Source: a virus. From it: a stretch of DNA of 25,531 nucleotides. The translations under genes were made by a program, and so were the position numbers. Below the pieces are notes generated by a model, which saw only the letters and a list, made by a program, of their open reading frames with translations, made no database searches and had not been told where the DNA came from. Each line of letters begins with the position of its first letter. Within the stretch, counting starts at the first letter, position 1. The stretch is from positions 1 to 25,531 of IMG/VR virus record IMGVR_UViG_3300046010_015343; one strand, written 5' to 3'. This document shows, in pieces, positions 9,908 through 17,335 of this stretch.

Positions 9908-10423
9908 ATGTTTTTTAAAAATAAATTAACTTTAATTGATAGATCTATAGATTTAGTAGGTTATTTATTTAAAACGCTTTTTGATATTTTTAAAATGAAT
10001 ATAAACAATATATTTAACTTATTTAACGATCAGCCTGATCAATCTCAAGATGACGAAACGTCATTATTGGTAGATTTTTCGGAACATCCATTTTATTGGA
10101 TTGGGGGGTTTAATAAGGTAATTGCTAACCATTCCTATTTTCAACAATATACTGTTAAAATGTTTAAAGATGCTTCTCCAAGTTTGGATGAAGATGAAAT
10201 GGAAAAGGCAGGTAATCATTTAATGTTTGAAAAAGCCTGGGAATATATAAAAGATATAAAACTAAACAATCAGTTTCATGTTGAATGTTTGGGGAAAAAG
10301 GCGTCTTTTGGGTTTTGTAAAAACTTAGAATATGCCGTACAACATTTTGAGCAGTATGAAGAATATGAAAAGTGTGCCTTACTCAAAGGTATTGAGGTAA
10401 AAGTTAAAGAGTTTTTAAGGTAA
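9908..10423 (+). CDS. hypothetical protein (171 aa)
   Basis: The start at 9908 follows aattagggaaaATG; an internal Met at residue 30 is an alternative. The first 29 residues are hydrophobic and amphipathic (LIDRSIDLVGYLFKTLFDIF), resembling a peripheral membrane helix. An acidic linker (DQSQDDETS) and a soluble mostly helical domain with Trp, Tyr and Phe residues follow. I do not recognise the family. No GGAYTACA promoter is seen. Confidence 0.75.
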   Translation: MFFKNKLTLIDRSIDLVGYLFKTLFDIFKMNINNIFNLFNDQPDQSQDDETSLLVDFSEHPFYWIGGFNKVIANHSYFQQYTVKMFKDASPSLDEDEMEKAGNHLMFEKAWEYIKDIKLNNQFHVECLGKKASFGFCKNLEYAVQHFEQYEEYEKCALLKGIEVKVKEFLR

Positions 10424-10443
10424 ACTTGATTGACTATTTTTTC

Positions 10444-10470
10444 ACCCGTATATTAAAATTACGGGTTTAA
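10444..10470 (+). terminator. weak hairpin between convergent genes
   Basis: ACCCGTA (10444-10450) pairs with TACGGGT (10460-10466), 7 bp. The tail on the + strand is only TTAAAATAA, and on the minus strand it is A-rich, so this is a modest terminator candidate between converging genes. Confidence 0.45.
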
Positions 10471-10512
10471 AATAAAGATTTAGGAATTAAAGGGAATGAA
10501 TGAGGGGGGAGA

Positions 10513-11037
10513 TTATTTCCAATGGTTATATCTGGTGATCAAACGATTGAAATATGATTTATCACTGATTGGAATTACATATTCATTATTCGTTACATAG
10601 TTATAAACTTTAACTGAATCTAGAGGATATGTTTTAAGTAAATTATTTTGCTGTTTAGATATATTAAATACAGCTAATATTTTACAACTCATTCTTTTTG
10701 TACTTCCTATTACAATAGGTTGTTGTGTTTTAGGATATAGTGTTATTACAGTAGAATCTGAACAGTATGTTTCTAATGGATCTCCTTTTTTAAATGTAAT
10801 AGGTTTAGGCATTTTGTCTTTATAATACAATTTTAAAGTCATTATAAATTCATACCCAGGCATATCTACATTTTCAACTATTGGTTGAAGTATAAAACTA
10901 GAATCACTATTCAGTACTAATGGAGCTGGTTGAGGTAGATCAATTTTAATCTCTCTTGCACTTCTATCTATAGTTGTTAGACTCATAAAGAATCCTAAAC
11001 ATAATACTACCAGAAAAGTTGAAATGGAGAATTTCAT
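10513..11037 (-). CDS. secreted/periplasmic protein, only minus-strand gene
   Basis: This 174-residue protein has an N-terminal signal peptide (MKFSISTFLVVLCLGFFMSL, residues 1-20). The mature part is beta-rich with a Pro-rich start (LPQPAPLVLNS), Tyr/Lys segments and two Cys (C91, C118) that could form a disulfide. It is transcribed against all its neighbours and converges with the gene ending at 10423. A TATTTATGG element lies upstream on its own strand (11054-11062). Because it is host-like in type (exported, single gene), it may be a recent acquisition or an envelope-modifying phage protein. No family is recognised. Confidence 0.78.
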   Translation of the reverse strand: MKFSISTFLVVLCLGFFMSLTTIDRSAREIKIDLPQPAPLVLNSDSSFILQPIVENVDMPGYEFIMTLKLYYKDKMPKPITFKKGDPLETYCSDSTVITLYPKTQQPIVIGSTKRMSCKILAVFNISKQQNNLLKTYPLDSVKVYNYVTNNEYVIPISDKSYFNRLITRYNHWK

Positions 11038-11084
11038 GTATCGTTGTATTTAACCATAAATATAAGATTTTTTAATTTTAACTT

Positions 11085-11114
11085 GGAATTCAAAAAATTA
11101 TTTTGTATATTAAA
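11085..11114 (+). promoter_or_regulatory. GGAYTACA-type promoter (divergent version)
   Basis: GGAATTCA, 13 bases, TATATTAAA; serves the gene at 11132. It is the last and most divergent copy of the series. Confidence 0.6.
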
Positions 11115-11131
11115 TTTATAAAAAATATATT

Positions 11132-11326
11132 ATGAGAAATAGAGAACCAGTATTACGTAAATTAGATAGTTTAGAATCTAATACCAACAAATTAGTCATG
11201 GCCTTGAATCAGGGTAATCGTGAATTATGTTATGAGTTTATTGAAGAATTCAGATCTCAAATTGAACAACTTAAAATGTATGTTGAATCTGAGCCTATTG
11301 CAGGTAGTGAATTAAATCGAGTTTAA
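11132..11326 (+). CDS. small coiled-coil protein (64 aa)
   Basis: The gene lies 17 nt after its promoter element. The product is helical, with heptad-like Leu spacing (VLRKLDSLESNTNKLVMAL, EEFRSQIEQLKMYV). It is acidic and soluble. It is followed 17 nt later by the HD-domain gene and shares its direction, so the two are probably co-transcribed. The function is unknown. Confidence 0.75.
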   Translation: MRNREPVLRKLDSLESNTNKLVMALNQGNRELCYEFIEEFRSQIEQLKMYVESEPIAGSELNRV

Positions 11327-11343
11327 TTTAAAAAATAAAAGTT

Positions 11344-12135
11344 ATGAAACTGACAGCCGAACAAATTCAACAAAATTGGACTGATTTAGAAGAAACAATC
11401 CAAAATTATATCTCAGAACCACGTAAATCAGCATTACTTGATTTTTATCAAAAATTTCAAGAACGCATTATGTTGATGCCTGCAGCACATAAAAAAGAAT
11501 ATCATAATGCATTCCCAGGAGGATATGTAGATCATGTTCTTCGTGTGGTAGATTGTGCTCTTAAATTAAATAATGTTTGGATTGAAATGGGAGTTGATGA
11601 TACTACCTATACTAAAGAAGAACTAGTATTCTCAGCTTTAAATCATGATTTAGGAAAAATAGGAGATGAAGAAAATGAATCATACATCCCACAAACTGAT
11701 CAATGGCGTAAGGATAAATTAGGTGAGGATTACATGTTTAATACTAAAGTACAATTTGCTTCAGTACCAGATCGTGGTTTATTTTTACTTCAATCTCATG
11801 GTATTCCTTATTCATTTAATGAAATGGTTGCTATTCAAACACATGATGGTTTGTATGATGAAGGTAATAAAAAATACCTAATGACATTTATGCCAGAACA
11901 AAAACCACGTACTTCATTACCATATATTGTTCATCAAGCAGATTTAATGGCTGCTAGAATTGAATTTGAAAAAGAATGGTTACCAAAATTTAAAGGTAAC
12001 TTGGCTCCGGCAAAAAATAATTATACATTGACTGGCAAGCAGCCCGTTAACAAAGCTTCTATTAAAACTAAAGCCTTAGGTAATATCCAAAGTGAAGGCT
12101 TGAAAAATGTAATGGATGATTTTTTTAAAGCTTAA
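11344..12135 (+). CDS. HD-domain phosphohydrolase
   Basis: This 263-residue protein shows the HD-superfamily metal ligands: H64 (GGYVDH), the H101-D102 pair (ALNHDLGKIGD) and D200 (IVHQADLMA), plus H167-D168. The family hydrolyses phosphoester bonds, often of nucleotides, using one or two metal ions. In phages, such proteins are linked to nucleotide metabolism or to breaking cyclic or alarmone signals, but the exact substrate here is not known. The leader is aaaataaaagttATG. A terminator follows at 12162. It lies between the accessory genes and the late sigma gene, consistent with a metabolic or regulatory role. Confidence 0.87.
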   Translation: MKLTAEQIQQNWTDLEETIQNYISEPRKSALLDFYQKFQERIMLMPAAHKKEYHNAFPGGYVDHVLRVVDCALKLNNVWIEMGVDDTTYTKEELVFSALNHDLGKIGDEENESYIPQTDQWRKDKLGEDYMFNTKVQFASVPDRGLFLLQSHGIPYSFNEMVAIQTHDGLYDEGNKKYLMTFMPEQKPRTSLPYIVHQADLMAARIEFEKEWLPKFKGNLAPAKNNYTLTGKQPVNKASIKTKALGNIQSEGLKNVMDDFFKA

Positions 12136-12161
12136 GTTAATTTTAATTTTTTTAACATTAG

Positions 12162-12190
12162 AGGTTGTGATTAAGTTCACAACCTTTTTT
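12162..12190 (+). terminator. intrinsic terminator
   Basis: AGGTTGTGA (12162-12170) pairs with TTCACAACCT, followed by six Ts, only about 12 nt before the next start codon. It separates the HD gene from the membrane protein gene. Confidence 0.85.
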
Positions 12191-12201
12191 AATTCAACAA
12201 C

Positions 12202-12471
12202 ATGATAACAACAATTATTATTCTTTCTCTTATTATAGTAGCATTAAGCTTTACTACTTATAATTTGCTTAAGAAAAACGAAAAATGTGAGGACGTAATT
12301 AAATCATATGAAAGCTATATGGTTAATTTAACCACTACAATTGAATTTGCGGATACGAAACTTAAAGAAATTGATTTTAAGGGTACGTTTGAAGGTGATG
12401 ATGAAGTAGGTTTTTTCTTTAAAACAGTACAATTCATTCAAGAACAATTAAATGACTTTAAAGTAAAATAA
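12202..12471 (+). CDS. membrane-anchored small protein (89 aa)
   Basis: One N-terminal transmembrane helix (TTIIILSLIIVALSFTTYNLL, residues 3-23) is followed by a Lys/Glu-rich helical region and an acidic domain with an amphipathic end (VQFIQEQLNDFKVK). Topology is probably N-out/C-in. The start lies just behind the terminator stem, with no clear promoter, so a start site overlapping the terminator or read-through is needed. It is 3 nt upstream of the sigma-like gene, indicating a shared operon. Confidence 0.78.
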   Translation: MITTIIILSLIIVALSFTTYNLLKKNEKCEDVIKSYESYMVNLTTTIEFADTKLKEIDFKGTFEGDDEVGFFFKTVQFIQEQLNDFKVK

Positions 12472-12474
12472 TAT

Positions 12475-13176
12475 ATGTCTAAAAATTACTTTACTCAGGA
12501 AACGGAAGACGCAATCGTAGCTTACAATTTAAGTGAAGATTTTGATGAAAAAAGTCAAATATATGGTGATAAAATTCACTATGCGTTCTTTAAACTTACT
12601 CAAAATATAATCCATACATTTAAATTCTACTATACCGAAGTAGAAAATATTGAGGATTTACAACATGAAGTTATTACATTTCTCTTATCTAAAATTCACA
12701 GATTTGATCCTTCTAATGGAGCTAAAGCATATTCATATTTTGGAACTATTGTTAAACGTTGGTTAATATTATATAACGAAACTAATTACAAAAAACGCGT
12801 AAATTCAGTCCCAGTATCTACAATAGAGGAAGATAATGGACATTCATACGTAATAGAAGAAAATAATTCACCAAGCGATAAATTGTCTCATAATGACAAA
12901 ATATCTTTATTTACAGATTTATATGTTGAGCATTGTACCAATAATATTTATACTCTGTTTCCTAAGGAAGCGGATGCTAAAATAGCAGATGCTATATTAG
13001 AATTATTTAGAAAAAGAGATAATTTAGAAATTTTTAATAAAAAAGCATTATACATTTATATTCGAGAAATGATAGATGCTAAAACTCCTAAAATTACTAA
13101 GATAGCCGACCGATTACATATTATATTTAAAAACGGCTATATCTTTTATTTAGAAAACGGATATATAAAATTTTAA
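12475..13176 (+). CDS. T4 gp55-like RNA polymerase sigma factor (late sigma) candidate
   Basis: This 233-residue protein's residues 61-98 carry a sigma region-2 pattern: DLQHEV, then KIHRFDPSNGAKAYSYF and KRWLI. The FDPSNG...AYSYF...VKRWL core resembles the FDP...TYA...IR core of sigma-70 region 2, which contacts the -10 element and the polymerase. The second half is helical and ends without an obvious region 4, as in T4 gp55, which needs a co-activator for upstream contacts. It is expected to steer host polymerase to late promoters. It directly precedes the tail operon, fitting a late regulator. Confidence 0.78.
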   Translation: MSKNYFTQETEDAIVAYNLSEDFDEKSQIYGDKIHYAFFKLTQNIIHTFKFYYTEVENIEDLQHEVITFLLSKIHRFDPSNGAKAYSYFGTIVKRWLILYNETNYKKRVNSVPVSTIEEDNGHSYVIEENNSPSDKLSHNDKISLFTDLYVEHCTNNIYTLFPKEADAKIADAILELFRKRDNLEIFNKKALYIYIREMIDAKTPKITKIADRLHIIFKNGYIFYLENGYIKF

Positions 13177-13215
13177 CAAATCCCGTATTTATAATAAATA
13201 AATATTGATAAAAAT

Positions 13216-13563
13216 ATGGATAATTTAGATTCCAATATCTTTGGTGATAAAAAACTTAAAGATTTATTCCAAGAAATATACACCAACCAAAAGAAAAAAG
13301 AAAGACAAATTTCTGCTTTGATTGAAGAATTAAAGCCAATGGTTGAAAGTATTGGGGATGCTACATTAATTGTCCCATTACTTAAAGAATACCTTGAAAT
13401 AGGTGTTAAAAATGATGAACAATTAATCAAAATGGCCACTGTTATTCAGCGTTGTTTAAATGCGGGTAGTACTGGTGGTGGAGAAGGATTTGGAATATCT
13501 GAAGCTGAAAAAACACAGCTTTTAAATGATATTAATAAGTTAAATGATAATTCTAAAGAATAA
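13216..13563 (+). CDS. helical protein at head of the tail operon (115 aa)
   Basis: The product is mostly helical (LKDLFQEIYTNQKKKERQIS, IEELKPMVESIG), with a middle of hydrophobic helices and a short Gly-rich linker (GSTGGGEGFG) before a charged tail. A TATTTATAA element lies at 13186-13194. Its stop overlaps the next start by 1 nt (TAATG). It probably plays a structural or assembly role in the tail, because it opens the baseplate operon. The family is not recognised. Confidence 0.78.
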   Translation: MDNLDSNIFGDKKLKDLFQEIYTNQKKKERQISALIEELKPMVESIGDATLIVPLLKEYLEIGVKNDEQLIKMATVIQRCLNAGSTGGGEGFGISEAEKTQLLNDINKLNDNSKE

Positions 13564-14822
13564 TGTTTAGTGGAAATTCTTATATTAAAAATAATTTTAA
13601 TTCAAATACTTCTCAAGCAGTATCTAACATATTTATTCCTGTTAGAGTACTTGGTATTGTATTAGATGAATCACATCCATTATTTTCTTATTTAGGAGGA
13701 TGGAATGCTTTAGGTACTATACAATATGAAATTGTTTCACAACCTATAATAGGAGTTTTTAATGAAAGTAATAAAGATATTTCTCGTGCTCTTCCCGCAA
13801 CTCCTAATTTAAAGAATTATCCATTAATTAATGAAATAGTATATATATTATCTCTTCCAAATACTGAAATAGGAAATAATAATAATTCATCAATATCATA
13901 TTATTTTAATTTAACTTCATTATGGAATCATCCCCACCATAATGCTTATCCTTCTATTGCTAACGAACCTTCACCTCCTCAACAAAAAGATTATTTACAA
14001 ACTACAGCCGGAAGTGTTGTTACTGCAGTTAATAATCCCACCCAAATATTTTTAGGTAAAACATTTAAAGAACGCTCAAATATTCATCCTTTACTCCCAT
14101 TTGAAGGTGATGTAATATATGAAGGTAGATGGGGTAATTCAATTCGTTTAGGAAGTACAGTTAAAGATACTCCAAATTCTTGGTCAAGTACAGGAGGAAA
14201 TGGAGATCCAATTACTATAATCAGGAACGGACAAGGAACACAAACTCCAGAAGGATGGATTCCTATTATTGAAGATACATCCACTGATAATTCTTCTATT
14301 TATTTAACTAGTACACAAAATGTTCCTATACTTGCTTCAAGTATCAGTTATGTAAGTTATCCAGATGGTCAACAACCCACTTCTCCTAAAAATTATGCGG
14401 GTAAACAGATAATACTAGATTCAGGTAGATTAGTATTTAATACTTATGAGGACCATTTACTATTAAGCTCAGCTAAATCTATTAATTTAAATTCTCAAGA
14501 ATCAGTTAATATAGATACTAGAAAATTTATAACCCAAGCCGATCAAATATTTTTAGGTAAAGAAGATTTAGCAACAGAACCATTATTATTAGGTGATACA
14601 ACTGTTAATTTATTAAAAGATTTAATTAGTGCGCTAAAAAGCCTATCAGATACTTTAAAAACTGCTCAAACTGTACCCGCAGTACCTGGAATTCCATTAT
14701 CTATTCCTTCATTAAACTTAGCAGCTGTAACATTATCTACTCAATTAGCAGTATTAGAAAATCAATTAGGTTCATCACCTGAAACTTGTACTATAACTTC
14801 AAAACGTAATTTTACTTTATAA
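13563..14822 (+). CDS. baseplate spike/hub protein (gp5-like OB-fold)
   Basis: In this 419-residue protein, residues around 185-225 contain FEGDVIYEGRWGNSIRLGS followed by NGDPITIIRNGQG. That pattern occurs in OB-fold hub/spike proteins of contractile tails (gp5/VgrG-like). C-terminal to it are beta segments (IYLTSTQNVPI, KQIILDSGRLVFNTYEDHLLLSS) resembling spike helix repeats, and a Ser/Ala-rich helical tail. The N-terminal ~180 residues probably adapt to the tube. It would form the central cell-puncturing hub. No lysozyme-like domain is visible. Next in the operon is the peptidoglycan-binding-like protein. Confidence 0.8.
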   Translation: MFSGNSYIKNNFNSNTSQAVSNIFIPVRVLGIVLDESHPLFSYLGGWNALGTIQYEIVSQPIIGVFNESNKDISRALPATPNLKNYPLINEIVYILSLPNTEIGNNNNSSISYYFNLTSLWNHPHHNAYPSIANEPSPPQQKDYLQTTAGSVVTAVNNPTQIFLGKTFKERSNIHPLLPFEGDVIYEGRWGNSIRLGSTVKDTPNSWSSTGGNGDPITIIRNGQGTQTPEGWIPIIEDTSTDNSSIYLTSTQNVPILASSISYVSYPDGQQPTSPKNYAGKQIILDSGRLVFNTYEDHLLLSSAKSINLNSQESVNIDTRKFITQADQIFLGKEDLATEPLLLGDTTVNLLKDLISALKSLSDTLKTAQTVPAVPGIPLSIPSLNLAAVTLSTQLAVLENQLGSSPETCTITSKRNFTL

Positions 14823-14833
14823 TTCTTTACAAA

Positions 14834-15721
14834 ATGCCAGAAAAATGTTTAGCTTGTGTATATAATTCTGATGGTACTAGAAATTATCGTTATGCATTAG
14901 ATGGTACAGATCTTTCTATACCACCAATTCCAAATTTAAATCCATTAGATATAGTAGTACCTCCTGGGAGAACAGTAGGAGATATTGCTAGAAATTGGAA
15001 TGGTTTTTATGCATTTATTAGAAGAGTAAAAAATATTAATACTGCCGATCCTATACTAAATTCAGAAGAAGGGCGAAAAAATATAACAACACAACTTCTT
15101 AATGAATATAATAATAATGAAACATATCATACGAATTTTAAGTATTTAAGACCACATCCTCTTAACCGAGAAGATATTAGAGCAATTCAGACATTTACTA
15201 AAATTACGGATCCTAATGTTATTGTAGATGGATTTTTGGGTACTCAAACCATCCAAATGGAGTATCCTCGTGAAGCTGTTTATGAGGACGTAGATAGTAC
15301 ATTATTTGAATGGCTAGCAAAAGATCCAAGTCGTAGAAAAGAGGATTTTCCCCAATCTGAAATTAAAAAATTAAATCCTACTCAACAATTATTATTTGTA
15401 GTACCAAATGATACTGATTTTGTTCCATATATTTGGGGTAATAAAAGATATGTAGTAACTTGGAAACAATATCGTTTTAAAAATGAAAAAATATTTGATG
15501 AATCTATTTTGAATCTTCTTATACCATATGATCCTGCAATTCATAGACCATTAATTTTAAAATTTCTTCCTAAAAATTGGGATGCTATAGGTGAAAATAG
15601 TGTTTTATATCAACCAGCATCTTTAAAAAATATTGTAACTCAACAAGTTCAAGTTCAAAAGGAAACACAACAACTTAAAACTCAATTAACAAACTCTTTA
15701 ACCAAAATTGTACCTAGATAA
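14834..15721 (+). CDS. tail protein with peptidoglycan-binding-like motif
   Basis: In this 295-residue protein, residues around 113-140 (EDIRAIQTFTKI...IVDGFLGTQTI) resemble the PG_binding_1 core, where an R-x-x-Q helix precedes a DG-(I/F)-G-x-x-T turn. This suggests attachment to cell-wall peptidoglycan near the spike. The N-terminus has a CxxC pair (EKCLACVYNSDG), and the C-terminus a Gln-rich coiled coil (TQQVQVQKETQQLKTQL). It could belong to the baseplate hub or act as a tail lysozyme accessory. The match is partial, so the call is moderate. Confidence 0.65.
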   Translation: MPEKCLACVYNSDGTRNYRYALDGTDLSIPPIPNLNPLDIVVPPGRTVGDIARNWNGFYAFIRRVKNINTADPILNSEEGRKNITTQLLNEYNNNETYHTNFKYLRPHPLNREDIRAIQTFTKITDPNVIVDGFLGTQTIQMEYPREAVYEDVDSTLFEWLAKDPSRRKEDFPQSEIKKLNPTQQLLFVVPNDTDFVPYIWGNKRYVVTWKQYRFKNEKIFDESILNLLIPYDPAIHRPLILKFLPKNWDAIGENSVLYQPASLKNIVTQQVQVQKETQQLKTQLTNSLTKIVPR

Positions 15722-16563
15722 TGTTAGGAGCAGATAAAATCCCAGTATTAATTGCTGAAAAAGCTCAATCCTTGATTCAACAGTTGGTTCCTACTATTAC
15801 TCAAATAGTTGAAAAAACAGGAATCCAGAATATAGGTCAACCAAATATGGTAATGCCAAGTATATGTTTACCTGCAGATGATCTTCAAAATATTATTCAA
15901 CTAAGAAATAATATGGTTGATAAATTAAATTCTGTATCCTCAACTATAGAACTTCTCAGTAAACCCATAGATACTTTAACCCCAATATTAGATGCTACAG
16001 AGACTGGATTAACTATAGGTAAAGCTGTTCTTCTCGGATTAGAAGCAGCAATAATAGCTGCGCCACCTGCAATACCAATTCCTGGCGCTTTAATAAATGG
16101 ATATGTTAAAGCTAATGATTTAATTAATGTAACATTACCTCCTTTAATAACTACTACATCAAATAAAATAAAAACTATAACCTCAGCAGTAGGATATGCT
16201 AACGAAATTTTATTTAAGATATTAAATTTATTAAATAGTATAGATAGTTATTTAGCAGGATGTGGAGCAACAGGATCTGATTCTAAAACTCCACTTACAT
16301 CTACAAATGATTATCTTAATGCAGTAGAGCAACAATATACTCAAGTTCAAGAATCCCCAACATTTTCACAAGTGTATAATGGATTTACTTTAGATATTGT
16401 TGAGGAACAGTTTTCTCCCACAGTAAAAAGAATAAAAGGAGTGGCTAAGAATCCTCAAGGTATTATATTATTACAAACACCACTCTCATTTACAACAACA
16501 CCCCAAGTATTAATTGAAGAACTTAAACTAATTATTGATAAAAGCAATTTAAAAGCCAATTGA
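15721..16563 (+). CDS. hydrophobic tail-associated protein (280 aa)
   Basis: It starts by a 1-nt overlap (TAATG) with the upstream stop. The protein is Ile/Leu/Ala-rich, with a long hydrophobic middle (AVLLGLEAAIIAAPPAIPIPGALI, about residues 102-125) that could be membrane-active or buried in the tail. Before and after lie helical segments with heptad patterns (LRNNMVDKLNSVSSTIELL, ITSAVGYANEILFKILNLLN). Its position between the hub and gp25 genes points to a virion role. The family is not recognised. Confidence 0.7.
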   Translation: MLGADKIPVLIAEKAQSLIQQLVPTITQIVEKTGIQNIGQPNMVMPSICLPADDLQNIIQLRNNMVDKLNSVSSTIELLSKPIDTLTPILDATETGLTIGKAVLLGLEAAIIAAPPAIPIPGALINGYVKANDLINVTLPPLITTTSNKIKTITSAVGYANEILFKILNLLNSIDSYLAGCGATGSDSKTPLTSTNDYLNAVEQQYTQVQESPTFSQVYNGFTLDIVEEQFSPTVKRIKGVAKNPQGIILLQTPLSFTTTPQVLIEELKLIIDKSNLKAN

Positions 16564-16580
16564 TTAAATATTTATAACAA

Positions 16581-16928
16581 ATGAAAACAGATATTTTTAA
16601 AAAACTTATTAAAGAAGCAGTCCGTGAGGCAATCCAAGAGGAAATGAAGGATCTTCTTTTAGAGGCGGTTAGATCAAATAAACAGCCTATAAGAGAATCT
16701 TTTGATTCTGAAACTCGTACTTTGAATTTTAATACTAATTCTTTACCACCTAAATCTCCTATTGATACCAAAAAAGCATATATGGATATATTAGGAGAAA
16801 TGGCTCAAGGACCAAAATCTGGATTAGAAGGTGAATTTAAAATGCAAGGACCTATAGACCCAGTAAATGGAGCTTTACCTGACGGACAACTAAGTTTAGA
16901 TCAAATAATGAATTTAACTAGAAGATAA
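16581..16928 (+). CDS. small amphipathic tail protein (115 aa)
   Basis: It is preceded by TATTTATAA (16569-16577), only 3 nt before the ATG. The N-terminus is a strongly amphipathic helix (IFKKLIKEAVREAIQEEMKD). The rest is Pro/Gly-rich (PPKSPIDTKK, GPKSGLEGEFKMQGPIDPVNG) and probably extended. Such short proteins often act as assembly or connector parts in tails. It overlaps the gp25 gene start by 1 nt (TAATG). No family is named. Confidence 0.74.
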   Translation: MKTDIFKKLIKEAVREAIQEEMKDLLLEAVRSNKQPIRESFDSETRTLNFNTNSLPPKSPIDTKKAYMDILGEMAQGPKSGLEGEFKMQGPIDPVNGALPDGQLSLDQIMNLTRR

Positions 16929-17335
16929 TGGCATTTGGCGCTAAAAAAATATTTCCAATAGATCAAAGACCTGGAACTGCAGTAGGAATATCTATTCCTT
17001 TTAATGCATCTGCAGTATTCTTTTCAACTTATACAACTAAAGATGCTATTAGAAATAACTTATTAAATTTTTTTCTAACAAATAAAACAGAAAGATATTT
17101 AAATAATAATTTTGGTGCTAACTTAAGAGCATTCATTTTTGAACAAATAACATCAGATAATTTAGATTTTTTAAAACAAGATATTCAACAATTAATTAGT
17201 CAATATTTTACTAATATAAGAGTAGAAAAATTAGATATCTTAGAATACCCCGATGCTAATGAAATTAACGTACAATTAACATATAGTATTATCAATACTG
17301 GAGTAACAGATCAAGTAGAAATAACGTTCGTATAA
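16928..17335 (+). CDS. baseplate wedge protein, GPW/gp25 family
   Basis: The 135-residue length and pattern match gp25/GPW: a Pro-rich start (IFPIDQRPGTAVGI), a helix with AIRNNLLNFFLTNKTERYLNN, FGANLRAFIFEQ (the highly typical GAN..FE core), a second helix, and C-terminal beta strands (INVQLTYSIINT). gp25 is the sheath-initiating component of the baseplate wedge in contractile phages and related injection machines. It overlaps its neighbours by TAATG at both ends and sits directly before gp6/J, the usual order. Confidence 0.93.
   Translation: MAFGAKKIFPIDQRPGTAVGISIPFNASAVFFSTYTTKDAIRNNLLNFFLTNKTERYLNNNFGANLRAFIFEQITSDNLDFLKQDIQQLISQYFTNIRVEKLDILEYPDANEINVQLTYSIINTGVTDQVEITFV

Noticed and set aside
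505-10000. The regularly placed GGAYTACA elements as a CRISPR array or tandem repeat
   Set aside because: The units are separated by different coding genes of variable length. They share only the 30-base promoter pattern, so they are not a CRISPR array.
10420-10460. TATATTAAA at 10450 as another member of the promoter series
   Set aside because: The bases 13 nt upstream (GATTGACT) do not match GGAYTACA well, and the sequence sits in a hairpin loop between converging genes.
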